From Tubulanus polymorphus (Eukaryota > Nemertea > Palaeonemertea > Tubulaniformes > Tubulanidae), in contig NC_134029.1 of NCBI RefSeq assembly GCF_964204645.1, forward strand, positions 8,112,850 to 8,176,849: DNA of 64,000 bases, read 5' to 3'. Shown here in pieces: positions 24,202-36,291 of the stretch (its first letter is position 1; the number at the start of each line of letters is the position of its first letter). The notes below the pieces were generated by a model that had not been told where the DNA came from, searched no databases, and worked only from the letters and a program-made list of their open reading frames with translations. A program made the translations under genes and the position numbers.

Positions 24202-27200
24202 TTATAATCCGTCGTGATATTCCCATATGTCTTTTTCGTATCCTTCGTGAACGTGATTCAACAACACCGTGCGCCGACTTTCGCAATACCTGAAAATACG
24301 ATTTAAATAATGAACAATATCATTCGAATCGATTCATCGGTTTTTTTTTTCGCGACAATTAAGTGCTGGATCCGGTTCTGTAGTTTCTAGAAATTCAACA
24401 TTGAAAATGGACTCGTGCTAATCCTCGAGTCTCAGGATCTTGTACATCCTTGCTTGCTAGAGTTTGATTGCCTCACACTTACACAAACCCTGTCCACAGT
24501 TCCTTCTTCGCTACATTACACCACCCAAGATTTTTTGGATCGACAGGTTATGTATTAAACCAATCAAATGCGTTATTTTTCACCAGCAGGTTCGCTCTAT
24601 AAATACCAAGCATCCGATTGGCTAGATATATAGACTGGGTGCCTTGAAGTAGCAACCTTTCCACCAAAGATATCTTGGGCGGTGTAATAGACCATTGAAG
24701 GGTATGTGGCGAGTGTTTCTGTTGGCATATACTTCGGCGGAAGGCAATCAAACCCCGGCAAGCGAGGATGGTTCAGGAATGCTTCAACTTAGTCGAAAAA
24801 GTAAATCAGCATTTTCACATAAGTTTTGTGAAAACAGCGTCTCAGATGCGAAGGTTACCAAAACGAAAATAGGGATAAGGGAATGCTGCTGATGAGGTAG
24901 TTATCCAAAAGCTGAAACAATTTCCATAACATACACCGTAATTCTATGTAAGTCTTAAATGCCCAGTATGCATTCAATTTCACATCGAATTGAATATATA
25001 GTCTAGTCAATAGCAATTCATTAGGAAGAAGTATCTCCTCATGCAATACTTGCCTGTATTTGTCCTGTACTTTTTGTTTAATATCGACTAAAATATCCGA
25101 CGTAATATCTCTTTCTAGATATTCCGATAATTGTTCAGTGGCACATTCTAGATCTCTTTGATTTTCCTGCAATAAAAAAACCGTAGAACTCTTATTCATC
25201 GAAATATCAGTATCTTAGGAGACTCCGTCTGTGACGGGAGCCATTCGCCAAGAATTATAACGTGCCCACAAAAATATTCAAGCACAATACCCCAGTCACA
25301 TTGCAGCAAAGTGGACGTGAGCATGTATTTAAGACTTAAGAAGTATACGACACATACCTCAAAGATAATTGACTGATTATTTTTCCTCAAAAAGAATGCA
25401 AATACATAAGTATACATGAGCGTTTGTCGACATAAACACAGGACATCGACGGCTTTCTTCAGAAACTGTACTTCGATCCACGACATATTGTGCTGCTGCA
25501 TCTCTTCCATTTTCGTTTTTACCGATGCGTACAACTACAAGGCAAATCACATCTTAGTCAATTCCTTATTTTGAAGAGAGAGGGCCTCGTTGCAGAGTTC
25601 CGCCTTGATTAAAATTTCAAGGAAGTGTCTGCTTTCATATCCCAAATACCCGGTACTGTAGACTCCTCCTAAACCAGTACTGTTTATCTCAGTAACCATT
25701 AATTTGGTGGTTATGTAAGCAAATTTTCATCCTATACACTACCTAAACTTTGGTAACCACCTAGTTGGGTAAAAAAAAATCCTGGTCCCAACTGTACTGA
25801 TTTGGGTGTAGTTTACTTTACAGCTACAAACATTTCTTATTGCACATTTCTCAAAATTGAAGGAGTTTTTAGAGTTTTGGGCATTTTGATCACATCAAAG
25901 GAGTTTCAGGCACCTTTAAAAGCATTTTATGTTCAGAAGGAGTTTTTAAGGAATCAAGGAGTTGTAGGGCTTTGCACGAGTACAGGCTATAATCTAGAAA
26001 GGTATAGCCGATAAACACAGTATATTTGTGAGACTTTTAGCGATATTCGATTGAAGTAGTTTTGATCCAGTTAAGATGCTTCATAAACAAAAGAGCTTCG
26101 ACTTGGAAGAACTTAAGATGGAACTGGTTAAGGTTAACAGGTCGAACTGGTTAAGGTTAAAAGGTCGAAATATGGCAAAGGAGCATTTTTTCCATATCCA
26201 ATACCAAATAAACATACAAGCATGGGTAATAATGTCATTATCTGCAGTATACGTATCAATATTGCATATGGTATACTCACTTCTGTCTGATACTATTAGG
26301 ATTGTTAATTCATAAAATAGATTAGCGGTACCAGCAGAATGTGTATACCACAGAATGGATACATCGTCGATTTTTAACTGGTCCCCAAAGAGACCCAATA
26401 GCTGTGGTTTAATGTACCGAACACAAACCAGCCGATATAATGGATACAAAGTACCAAAGGATTTGATCGAATGAAGTTCTACTGCATTATCATCTATCTT
26501 TGCCGAGTAAATGGTAATAAAGAGACCATATATCCACTGTTTTGGGAGAGATAAGAGATATATTACTTCCCTTTGAAGGAACATTTCGTATCGAGACATT
26601 TTCTTACCTTATGTTCAAACTTTAAGCTTTGCATATGGTTAAGATATCGGTTACAGTAAAACAGATACCTCTGTAATGCTGACCGCGATTTCTGGAAAAA
26701 AGCAAAATAAACAATATTAAGAACAAGTTTAATCATGTAGTTATATATTCGTCATAGAATAGCTTTTCTGACTTTTTCCCTGCATTGAAGAATTCAATCA
26801 ATCAATCAACACAGTCAAATACATAAGACATAAACAAAAACTGTTTGATTTTATGCACAATCTAGCAATCTCCCTGACTTAACTGTTTATAAAATTCACT
26901 GACTTTTTTAGAGAAAAGAATATTCCCTGATTTTCCCCCGGATTTCCAGGCATTATTGGCCACCCCTTTGCAGTTTACATTTATGTCCTGTCCGCATCTA
27001 GACACTTTCTGTCCATCACGCATCATTTGCACGGAAATTTTTTGCCCCGTTTGTATTTTGTAACAGGAATATCAGAAAAGTATACATCATTACCTCTTGA
27101 GCATCTCTTGCTTTCTTGGCTTCGTCTTCGTCGTATCGGTTACAGTTGTACCACGAGGAGCCGTGCGGTTCCCACGGACCGAGACACACCCAGCAGAAAT

Positions 27201-30200
27201 CAGCTTTACAATGTTGATTCTTACACACCATATGATTACAGCCGCCGTCTTTCTCTATCGTAACGTGGCACTTCGGACACTCCTGGAACGCGATTGAATT
27301 ATCTGTTTAGTTTTTATTTGATAAACCTGTCTATTATTAGCAGTTTGATCCAGATTTTGATCCAAATTTTGACCTAATGCAGACATTATTTATTATTGTC
27401 CACCTATGGATAAATATATGTCAAATATGTTTAATCGGGATTTCTCATAAACAGGATTAATTTCCATCGGTCGCAAATGATCCGAATAAAGTGGATTCTT
27501 GAGTACACCTCAAATGTGGATCATTTTACATTATTGTTGAGGACCTACTCTCACAGTAGAATGTTTCAGTTGCTAACATTGAGTAACGCGTTTAACGAAA
27601 ATCCAATCGATTTTTCAACAGAAATGTCCGATGTTCTTTGAAGTTGATGACCGGCCTAGAATGTGGTCACAAGTTTTGCACTCACTGTTGGGCGGAATAT
27701 CTAACGACGAAAATCATGCACGAAGGAATGGGACAGGTCAGTAAAACTGCAAATGGGTGCATAGATTGACTGTGACACAATCTTATTCTTCATCGATGGT
27801 GTGTAAGTTTTCTATATCAGTTGCTAAAGCAGTTTATGTCGGTTGCGACTAAGACATTTGCATCGGCTCGCAGAATGTTGGAACATGTGGCACCCATTGG
27901 CAATTGCAAGGGCGTATAAGTCAATGCGTCTTTGTGAGTTGAATTAGAAACCAAATTTAGTGTTAAAGATGGAAATTTTGCTTACAAAACCACTTGCAGT
28001 TTACAGTACTGATTTAGGAGGACAGTTTACCCAAATTCAAGGATATCCAAGGACCTTGAAAAACATTATTGGTTAAGAAGGAGTTTTTCAAGGAATCAAG
28101 GAGTTGTAGGGACCCTGCAAATGCAGTTCTGGGTGCACATCATTAGTAAGAGATATTTCATGCAGACGCAGCTAAGCTTTACGATGTACACTGATAGAGG
28201 TGGCGACTGCTAGAAGTCAAATTGTTAATCCCTAAAACTAATATCAAGAATGAAACTCGCCTTTGTGTTCGCTGCAATCCAGTTGGAGGTTTCGCTGTCG
28301 TCGTCGCATTTCTTGATCCATTTTTTAAGCCATCGACATTTAACAGGATCGTGCCAGTTTTCCCCACAAGAGAAGCTGCAACAAAAACGAAAATCACAAA
28401 TTACCACAAACTTTCAGTCAGAAGGGCATATGTAAGATTAAAATAAGCCAAGTTAATTGCATTTTTCATTGATATAGAACTCGTCGAATGTTTAATTTAC
28501 GCGTCTCAAGTTCTAGTTACAGTAAACCAGAAGTAAATCGGATCGGGGTAAGTCTGAAATACGCTAAAATAGATCTAGAACCGTTGGACGACATGTGTAG
28601 CCCCAGCCTCTGCAGTCATTTTAGAAGATAGATTGATATATGGATCGGACATATTTCGCTCACGTTTCTTTTTTTAATTCATAGTTTTCATTGAAAAGCT
28701 TCTTAAAAATCAAACTTTCTCAAAGTCAAGTTTTTCTCAAGAGAAAATCATCCAGTCCCAAAATACTTTTTCTATGGTAGCCTTTCCTTTTCTATGTCTA
28801 TGACTGTACATACCAGAATGTGTAGCCACATAAGCACGTCACTGGTTTGGCATCATAGTAAGCCACTTTGATAGCATTTCCGCAATCAGGAGCAGGACAC
28901 CAACGCATCAATCGATTGCACTAAAACAAACAAATCAGAACATTAATAACCTGGTACACAAAACGATTTAAGTCGACCCGGTAATTAGGTACCCGTTTCA
29001 CAAAATGAGTAATCACCACAAAAGCTTATTAAGTGTATTCCGCATCAAACCAATCAAAATTCCACCGAGTCCAGACTTCCTGGTAGATAAGATAGGAACA
29101 AGGCCCGATGTTTATATGCATCACCTTTATCAATATTCACAGAACAGAATTCTATATAGAAGTAGTAGTAATAGCAGAAGTAGTAATATTGTGGGCCAAT
29201 TCAGCCTTCATCGACCTCTGGGCAGTTTCTGGTGTACGGTTAGACATTTACTATAACATATAAATATTGATCTAGTAAGTTACTTAATTACGATCCCCCT
29301 GTTGGGCGAGACTCAGCTGTGGATCTGCGGAAACCCTAAATGACTCAATCCATTTTACTGATTAAATCTAGCCACTCAGGTTAGATAGACTACCCTACCG
29401 ACATGCACCACGAATATTCCATTCTTTGACATGTCAATTCCAAGACCTATCATGGCTATGAGCCGTGTAATTTCTACATTATACCAGTATCAATCTCACC
29501 TCTACGAAGCTGTTCGTAATGAAGTGTTGATATTTCAATTTTACTTTCGATTCTGTGATTAGCTTCCTATAAATGAAAAAACGGAGAGGTCATTTATAGC
29601 GATTATATCTGCATCAGACAGGGGATATAGGACTAATTGAGACTCTTGCACAGCCGTGATTCTTGTCCAAAGAAGTGGTCTTAAAATCTAAGACTGGTTT
29701 CAAAAGCTATTAGAAGATAAGCTTTAACGCAAAATAGGGTATCATAAATCATGACTGGCCTTTACATCTGTGCAACTCAGAACCCAGGATTTGCTGGCTT
29801 AATGAAATGAGTTTCATTTACTATGTTACTTACATAACTGTAGCGTCATCCACTAAAATGTCACAACCATGAGCAGCACAGGAAATAGTCTGAAAAACAA
29901 CAATATTAAATTTTGCTTCAGTAAAGAGAGCAGACGGCTTGCAACGAGTGAGTGCCGCAATATATATCGGTAGAGGCCGAAGAGAGTTTAGAAATTACAG
30001 ATCAGTCATTCCTGGATTCAAGGAGTTATCAAGGAGAAAATTTCAAGGAAGTTTTTGCGTCTCTTTATTAGTCCCAAAACTGTCCTCCTAAATCAGTACT
30101 GTAAACTGCAAGTGGTTTTGTAAGCAAAATTTCCATCTTTAACACTAAATTTGGTTTCTAATTCAACTCGTCGATTCTCTGAGACTGCAGTGACAATTGC

Positions 30201-32780
30201 GTCACAAAGACGCATCGACTTATACGCCCTTGCAATTGCCAATGGGTGCCACATGTTCCAACATTCTGCGAGCCGATGCAAATGTCTTAGTCGCAACCGA
30301 CATAAACTGCTTTAGCAACTGATATAGAAAACTTACACACCATCGATGAAGAATAAGATTGTGTCACAGTCAATCTATGCACCCATTCGCAGTTTTACTG
30401 ACCTGTCCCATTCCTTCGTGCATGATTTTCGTCGTTAGATATTCCGCCCAACAGTGAGTGCAAAACTTGTGACCACATTCTAGGCCGGTCATCAACTTCA
30501 AAGAACATCGGACATTTCTGATGAAAAATCGAATGGATTTTCGTTAAACGCGTTACTCAATGTTAGCAAGAAGAACGAACAACTTACAGAAACCGAGTAG
30601 TTTAAATAGCATATTTCACACATCGTCTCTTGAATGGAAGATGCAGAAGCCGTCCGTAATTTCTGAAAAAGAAGCCAATACTTACAACTTTCAGAACTAA
30701 TTGCCTAAAGCTCATGAAATACTTGTTCTTTCATCTGCAATAAACACTTAAAGTCAGACTTTTTAAATCAAGGATTGCACATAATCTCGGTCATTTTTCG
30801 TTGAAAGCTTAACACTCAAAACTCTAACCGAGGAGACCTAAATACAACGGGTTGACCATATATGTGCTAAGGTTTACGTTCATAAGACGGAAGAGGCTTC
30901 AGCTCTTAAGCTTTCCAGAACAAATTTAGCTCAGCGGTCAACTATAGGGTACCTGGCTTCATGCTTCATGCCGCCGCCACTACGTCCTTTCATCATCATC
31001 ATCATCATCGTCACAATCCGGGGAGTATACTCGAGTTATACCCGGTAACCTGAGTACAACCGGGCAGCCCCAGGCAGTCCCAACAATGGGTAACGTTATC
31101 CCCGAGTATACTAGGGCTCAGCCTGCGCATGCTTATTGTTTTAATCAGTTTTTACATTCTATTTTGCCGCGATCACTCACTTTCGTGCTGCCTTTGCATT
31201 TCTTGTACGGGCTTATCACATGTGCTTCGGCGAATAACTTATCTTGATCCCCATCCCAATATCTGAAAAAAATTATTCACTGATTTCACTACGTCGAGGC
31301 CTACTTGATCGATATATCATTTCATGGTGAACATTTTTGTTCACCATGTTTCTGCAAGCATATAGGCCTACTTCATTATCGGGGTCATCTAGTGAACCTA
31401 CCGTTCCATTAACTTCTCTTTGTCCCATCTGAAGTGATTTAGTAGAATTCTAGTAGTCGTGGCAGGAATCTGAAAATATTATGCCAAACTATAACATGTC
31501 TTTCATATTATATGATCACTGCTCGACAAAGCACTAGACAAAAAGAAACTTGGTGCAAAAGGCTACAGGTCCAATTTTTCTTGCATTGGTGGTTCTTAGG
31601 GGAGGCATACATATACCTACATCAAGTGTTCTCCATATGCTGGAATTTTGAAGGGGGTGCATTCAATCATTGTTAAGTGTGATTTTATGGCAGCTGAGGT
31701 AGCAAGGATTTTGATACCCCCCAAAAAAAGAAAAATAAAGCTAAATTCTTGTGTTATCTTTTTCTCACATTAGATCAATATACCTCAAACCAATTAATCA
31801 GCATTGAAAGAATATTGATATGCACTCTGATATGCACATTTTTTAAGGGGTGGTTGATTTGAGGGTTGGATGTACAAATGAAAGGGGTGGATGTCCCTCT
31901 AAAACCTGTTGCGGAGAACTCTGATATCTTCATCTAGATATTTGATTGCGTTCAAAATTTACCTTAAACACGATACCAGTGTGACCCATATCAATTCAAT
32001 TCAACCCGAATCATGGTCACTGTTCAACGAAGTCCAATTCAATTCACTTCAATACTTTATTGATAGTTATTTCGTAAGTTGTCGTAGGGTTACTTAATTA
32101 GCAATAAAACATAGGCCTATTCTTCTAACAAATTTATTTAAATCTGACGTTAAGTATTCTTGTCAAGATATTAGCTGGACATCGCGATGATGTTATGCAA
32201 TGAAATTCAAATTTCTTTTTTTAACTCAGTTGGGAGGGCATAGTTGCAAATGTCGGATCAACAAAAATTCGACCAAAATCTGAAATCAGAGCACTAGAAC
32301 ACACATCAGTGTTTGCTAAACTTTCTAAAACAATTTTCTACGGACAGACGAATGGATAAAAAAGTGATCATAATAATAGCCCAAAGCAAAAGGGCTCAAT
32401 AGTATGTGAGCTTTTGGGGGTAACGTAGGCTAGCCTACGCCAAGCCAATGTCCTTACAATCTCGAGCCCCAAAAGGTTTGGTTGACTGATGTCAAATGGC
32501 GCTGAAAACTAATAGGCCTACGAGCAAGAAATATTCTTTGTTAGCCTAATTTGATTAATAATACCTCGACTATTTGGTTAACCTCCTTTATACAATCGAC
32601 CATGTGTTGCACAATTTCCTCGGGCGTAAGAACTAAAAAGTGAAAATCATCGCAGTCTTGGTGTTTGCCATCCCTCGACGGCTCGCTTTCCATGCCCAAT
32701 TCTACGAATTGATCATCGTCTTCGTCGCTCGATTCGGCCCCGGAATCTTCCTCGTACAACATATCGTCGTCCAAGTCCAT
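24202..32780 (-). CDS. ARIH1: ARIH1, ariadne-1 RBR E3 ubiquitin ligase (complete, 14 exons)
   Basis: Exons in transcript order: 32780-32565, 31469-31402, 31262-31181, 30662-30588, 30495-30403, 29889-29834, 29566-29500, 28920-28814, 28375-28261, 27282-27094, 26691-26608, 25534-25358, 25166-25054, 24289-24202. All phases agree and give 509 residues plus stop. An acidic N-terminus ([14 protein letters not shown]) and a UBA-like segment ([19 protein letters not shown]) precede RING1 (C137, C140, C154, H156, C159, C162, C182, C187). Next come the IBR (from [13 protein letters not shown] at 220) and RING2 with the catalytic Cys predicted at residue 308 in DGGCNHMVC. The Ariadne domain runs from about 357 to the end. 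The enzyme takes ubiquitin from UBE2L3-type E2s onto the catalytic Cys and works with neddylated cullin-RING ligases. It is about 48 residues shorter than the human protein, mainly lacking the vertebrate glycine-rich N-terminal run. Introns 9 and 13 begin with GC. The acceptor of exon 5 (GAAG|TTGATG) was chosen because it alone keeps frame and family length. Confidence 0.97.
25655..25818. mobile_element. Foldback MITE with GTAGACT-type inverted ends
   Basis: The left end GTAGACTCCTCCTAAACC (from 25658) is mirrored at the right by GATTTGGGTGTAGTTTAC. It sits in the ARIH1 intron between the exons at 26608 and 25534. A related element lies at 55391-55563. Half of the same element forms the inner ends of the ARIH1 inverted duplication (about 27985-28030 and 30077-30160). 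Flanking motifs such as AAGGAATCAAGGAGTTGTAGGG recur near 25945, 28090 and, diverged, 40245, so the full repeat is probably longer than the core given here. Confidence 0.6.
26121..26166. repeat. Two-copy 23-bp tandem repeat
   Basis: The unit GAACTGGTTAAGGTTAACAG (plus GTC) occurs twice in direct succession with one mismatch, in an ARIH1 intron. No function is apparent. Confidence 0.8.
27574..28028 (+). repeat. Inverted copy of ARIH1 exon 5 and flanking introns (arm 1)
   Basis: This stretch, inside ARIH1 intron 9 and read on the plus strand, repeats the minus-strand sequence of 30077-30567. It includes an exact copy of the 93-base exon 5 at 27644-27736 with its splice sites, still encoding the RING1 segment [13 protein letters not shown]. 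By eye the arms differ at about four positions plus one 34-base deletion here, where 30148-30186 has extra sequence. The copied exon is antisense to ARIH1, so it cannot be spliced into the ARIH1 mRNA. Confidence 0.95.
30077..30567 (-). repeat. Original arm of the ARIH1 inverted duplication (exon 5 region)
   Basis: This is the sense arm. It carries functional exon 5 (30403-30495), about 70 bases of intron 4 and about 325 bases of intron 5. Similarity to arm 1 ends abruptly at about 30567 on the outside, in intron 4 before exon 4. On the inside it ends at about 30077, within a repeat half that resembles the element at 25655-25818. Confidence 0.93.
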
Positions 32781-35272
32781 TTCGCGACTTGTCGAGCGTT
32801 ACACGTACGAGAAGTTATATCGACAAAAAACTGAGTATCGAATAAAGTCGGTGTCAAAATTTCCAGCTGAAACTCTCTTCACTCAGAGACGACGGTAACT
32901 TCGTGTTTATGTCGATGACGTCATCTTCGTGCCCTTCCGTGACGTTTGGCGAAGCGTTTTATTTTGATAGCATCGTTGAATTTCCTGAACCTTTAGCTTA
33001 AATACGCGTAAATAAATTAGTCATTAGGTAGAAATAGAGAGTGACATGAGCTTTAACACAGATAAGAACGCGAAAAAGTTTCGTGACGTCACCTTTATTA
33101 TACGATGTTGGGCAATACCCCGACCAACAGATGGCAGCATCATACGGTTATTCACTTGCCGCAACTGCTCACGGTGGGCTAGGCTGCACTAAACCCGAAA
33201 TTTGTATCATTTGGTGCTAGTGACATATTCCAGTTTATCAGAAATTCTAATAAGATCTTATATTTTACATACATTTTTTATGAATATAGTCAATAACATT
33301 CGGATTAGGATTAAGATCCGAATTAAACAGGTCTCTATTGCAAAATGTGGCAATCAAAGCAAAGATTTGTTTTATTACTTCTCAGCACTCAAGCAAATTA
33401 ATTGCAATTTCGATGATGGAATTTAAATCAATTTGTCTCCAAGCAGGCCAACCTAATTTTGTGGACGCATACAATCAAGCATTTCCCTGCGCCTATAAAG
33501 TATAAGTCCTGTTCTCATTCCTTTCCGATACTTATAGGTTCTACAGGAGCTTAAAAGACCAAATTCGATCAAACGATGCAAAATAATGTGTCAATGAGAA
33601 TATACAGAGATAGATTTATTATTAATACGTACAATTCATACATGATACATTCATGTAGATAACTCACAATCTAACCTTTCTTTTTTTGTCAATTCACACT
33701 GCAACAAACTGCATTATACATCATTTACATTCGCAACCACACTAATGATTGAAGTCGTCCAACCATGAATTAATTCATAAAATTGTTATACTAGAACAGA
33801 CACCACTGAACAAGAGGACACTTTACACTGGATGAAAACTATAAAGGCACGCTGTACTAATTCAATTTATTGTTAATCGCTTTTTTTCTCGATAGAACCA
33901 AAAAGTGTACTTACAAGTCAGAAGTGATTCAATTACTATACATGACAAACTACATAGTTGGACTACTTCAAAGAAATACATACTATATAACCATCATGAA
34001 ATTCTCTCGATTTTCTCACACAAAGATGGTTTAAAAGGAATTATTTTGGCTTTCAAACCAGTATTTTTGACACTGACAGTGATTGTTCCCTCAACCTTAA
34101 CCTGGATATATAAATTGATAAAGTAACCTATGGATATGTTGTGTTTGCCTATAAGAATTTATACTTTAAAGATTATTCTAATACAGGCTTAATTATCAAC
34201 AACTGCACGATGCATACTAGTACATTACTGTATATATTTTGTAGATATTATTATACTAGCCCCAAATAATTTGTTGTATGTAACCATAGTTTACTGTACT
34301 TAAAGTATCAAACTACTCAAGAATGGCTCAAGATCATAGTGATTGAAACACTTCAGTAAAGCTGACAAGTAGTGATAGCCTTGAAAGTTGCCAAGGATAC
34401 TCATTTGGAAGAATTCTACTATCATTCCAAAACTTGCCCAATTAACTCTAAATCTGCGGTATTATTTCGGAACAAAAGCATACAAGGTATTAAAATTGAC
34501 AATAAGGTTCCGTACAATCTTGCCCGGCTACACTTGTACGTTATAGACTAAGGCTATCTTATTTCGAATAGAATTTGAGTGAAATCAATAAGACTCGAAA
34601 AATAAGAAATCATGATATGAACACATCATGCAGTACATAATATATATGCCGGATGAAAATACAATAAACTCCACCTTACGTCATTAGAACTGGGTGACCA
34701 CAATTCATACACCTCTAAATTACATGCGTTCTTGTGGTAAAAGCATAACTTTCAACCCAAAGTAAAGCAGTAAGCTAGCCAAGAATTCTTATAGGACTTT
34801 TGACTTCCCGCATGAAATGAAGATTGTTAAGTTCTGATGAGAGGCATGTAGAACATATAACAACAATGGGAAAAATGCAGGAGCGACATATATGCCATTT
34901 CCCTTAGTTTTCCAGAGTTTTATCAAAATTCGCTTTTGTCTTCCACGAGAGAAATCAGTTCTGTTTTCCAGAATCGTGGTCACCAGCATTGGTACTGTTA
35001 ACGTATCACCGAGTTGAGAAACAGGGGAAAAGGGTTTTTTCTTTAAAAAATCAGTCTTACTAAAATTCATTGACTTGAGCAGTTTACTGGAGCAAGGAGG
35101 AATCCACTGTATAATGTTCCTCATCCATTTGATTCTAATGTAACCTTAAAATCATTAAAGCAGAATGACGGGAATGATAAAATTTGTCAAACATAACACG
35201 ATTTAAAGATCAGACGCAGTGAGTATCGACGATCTCCAGACTTCTAGGAGGCAGCAGGTAGTTTTATTACAG

Positions 35273-35753
<481 letters not shown>

Positions 35754-35954
35754 AGATTGCAGTACACTGAGAAAAAAGTAACCTTTTTATCAGCAGATAC
35801 CTCCATAATATAAGGAACAAAGAAAATACACCATGAGAAAGTGGTAGGTAGCAAGCATGATGTTAGTTTTGCAATGCTCCATTTGACTATATACAGAGGA
35901 ACTTCGTTATCAAATGAACTCAAATTACTAACCTAAAATTTCATACCAAATAGG

Positions 35955-36291
35955 TACAGTAGAACTCGCTTAATTCGGATTTCTGAATCCGGATTTTCAC
36001 TTAAGGGATCATTCACTTATTACGTACACATTAGGGTTGGGGTCGGTCAGTGCAATTGCGTACTGTAATGCTTAATGTGTATGAAAAAATGGCCGATTTT
36101 GCATACAGGGTGGGGGGGGGTGTTGAAAAAGTCACATTACATGCGTACGTAATAAATGAACGATCCCTTATTCGGGTGAAATATTTGGTCCATTTAGCCA
36201 GGAAACATGTAAACTACTATTCACAATTCGGATTTTCCTTAATTTGATGAAATATGGACAGTCCCTAGTCATCCGAATTAAGTGAGTTGTA
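35955..36291. mobile_element. TA-flanked pogo/mariner-like MITE (outer element)
   Basis: The left end TACAGTAGAACTCGCTTAAT (continuing TCGGAT) mirrors the right end ATCCGAATTAAGTGAGTTGT. Both ends abut TA, the target of the Tc1/mariner/pogo group. The CAGTARAACTCGCTTAA-type end is typical of pogo/Tigger elements by family knowledge. A second element is inserted within it (36002-36170). Confidence 0.75.
36002..36170. mobile_element. MITE nested inside the pogo-like element
   Basis: The inverted ends AAGGGATCATTCACTTATTA (continuing CGTAC) and its mirror at 36145-36168 differ at few positions and are flanked by TA. A G-run interrupts the interior near 36112. Being inside the outer element, it must have inserted later. 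Confidence 0.8.

Noticed and set aside
26081-26599. 172-residue open frame on the minus strand
   Set aside because: It lies in the ARIH1 intron between exons 11 and 12, on the gene's own strand but with no family match. The bordering exons join perfectly without it.
27622-27740. Second RBR-type gene or exon on the plus strand
   Set aside because: Only exon 5 is present, with no neighbouring RBR exons on that strand; it is an inverted copy of the ARIH1 exon.
30093-30296. 67-residue open frame on the minus strand
   Set aside because: It lies in ARIH1 intron 5 within the inverted-duplication arm, and the 34-base deletion in the other arm breaks it. It resembles no known family.
30496-30520. 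Upstream acceptor (CATCAG) for ARIH1 exon 5
   Set aside because: It would add 22 bases and shift the frame; GAAG|TTG keeps the frame and the exact family length between the RING1 cysteines.
34789-35124. 111-residue open frame on the minus strand
   Set aside because: It has no recognisable domain, AT-rich codon use like the surrounding non-coding DNA, and no flanking exons.
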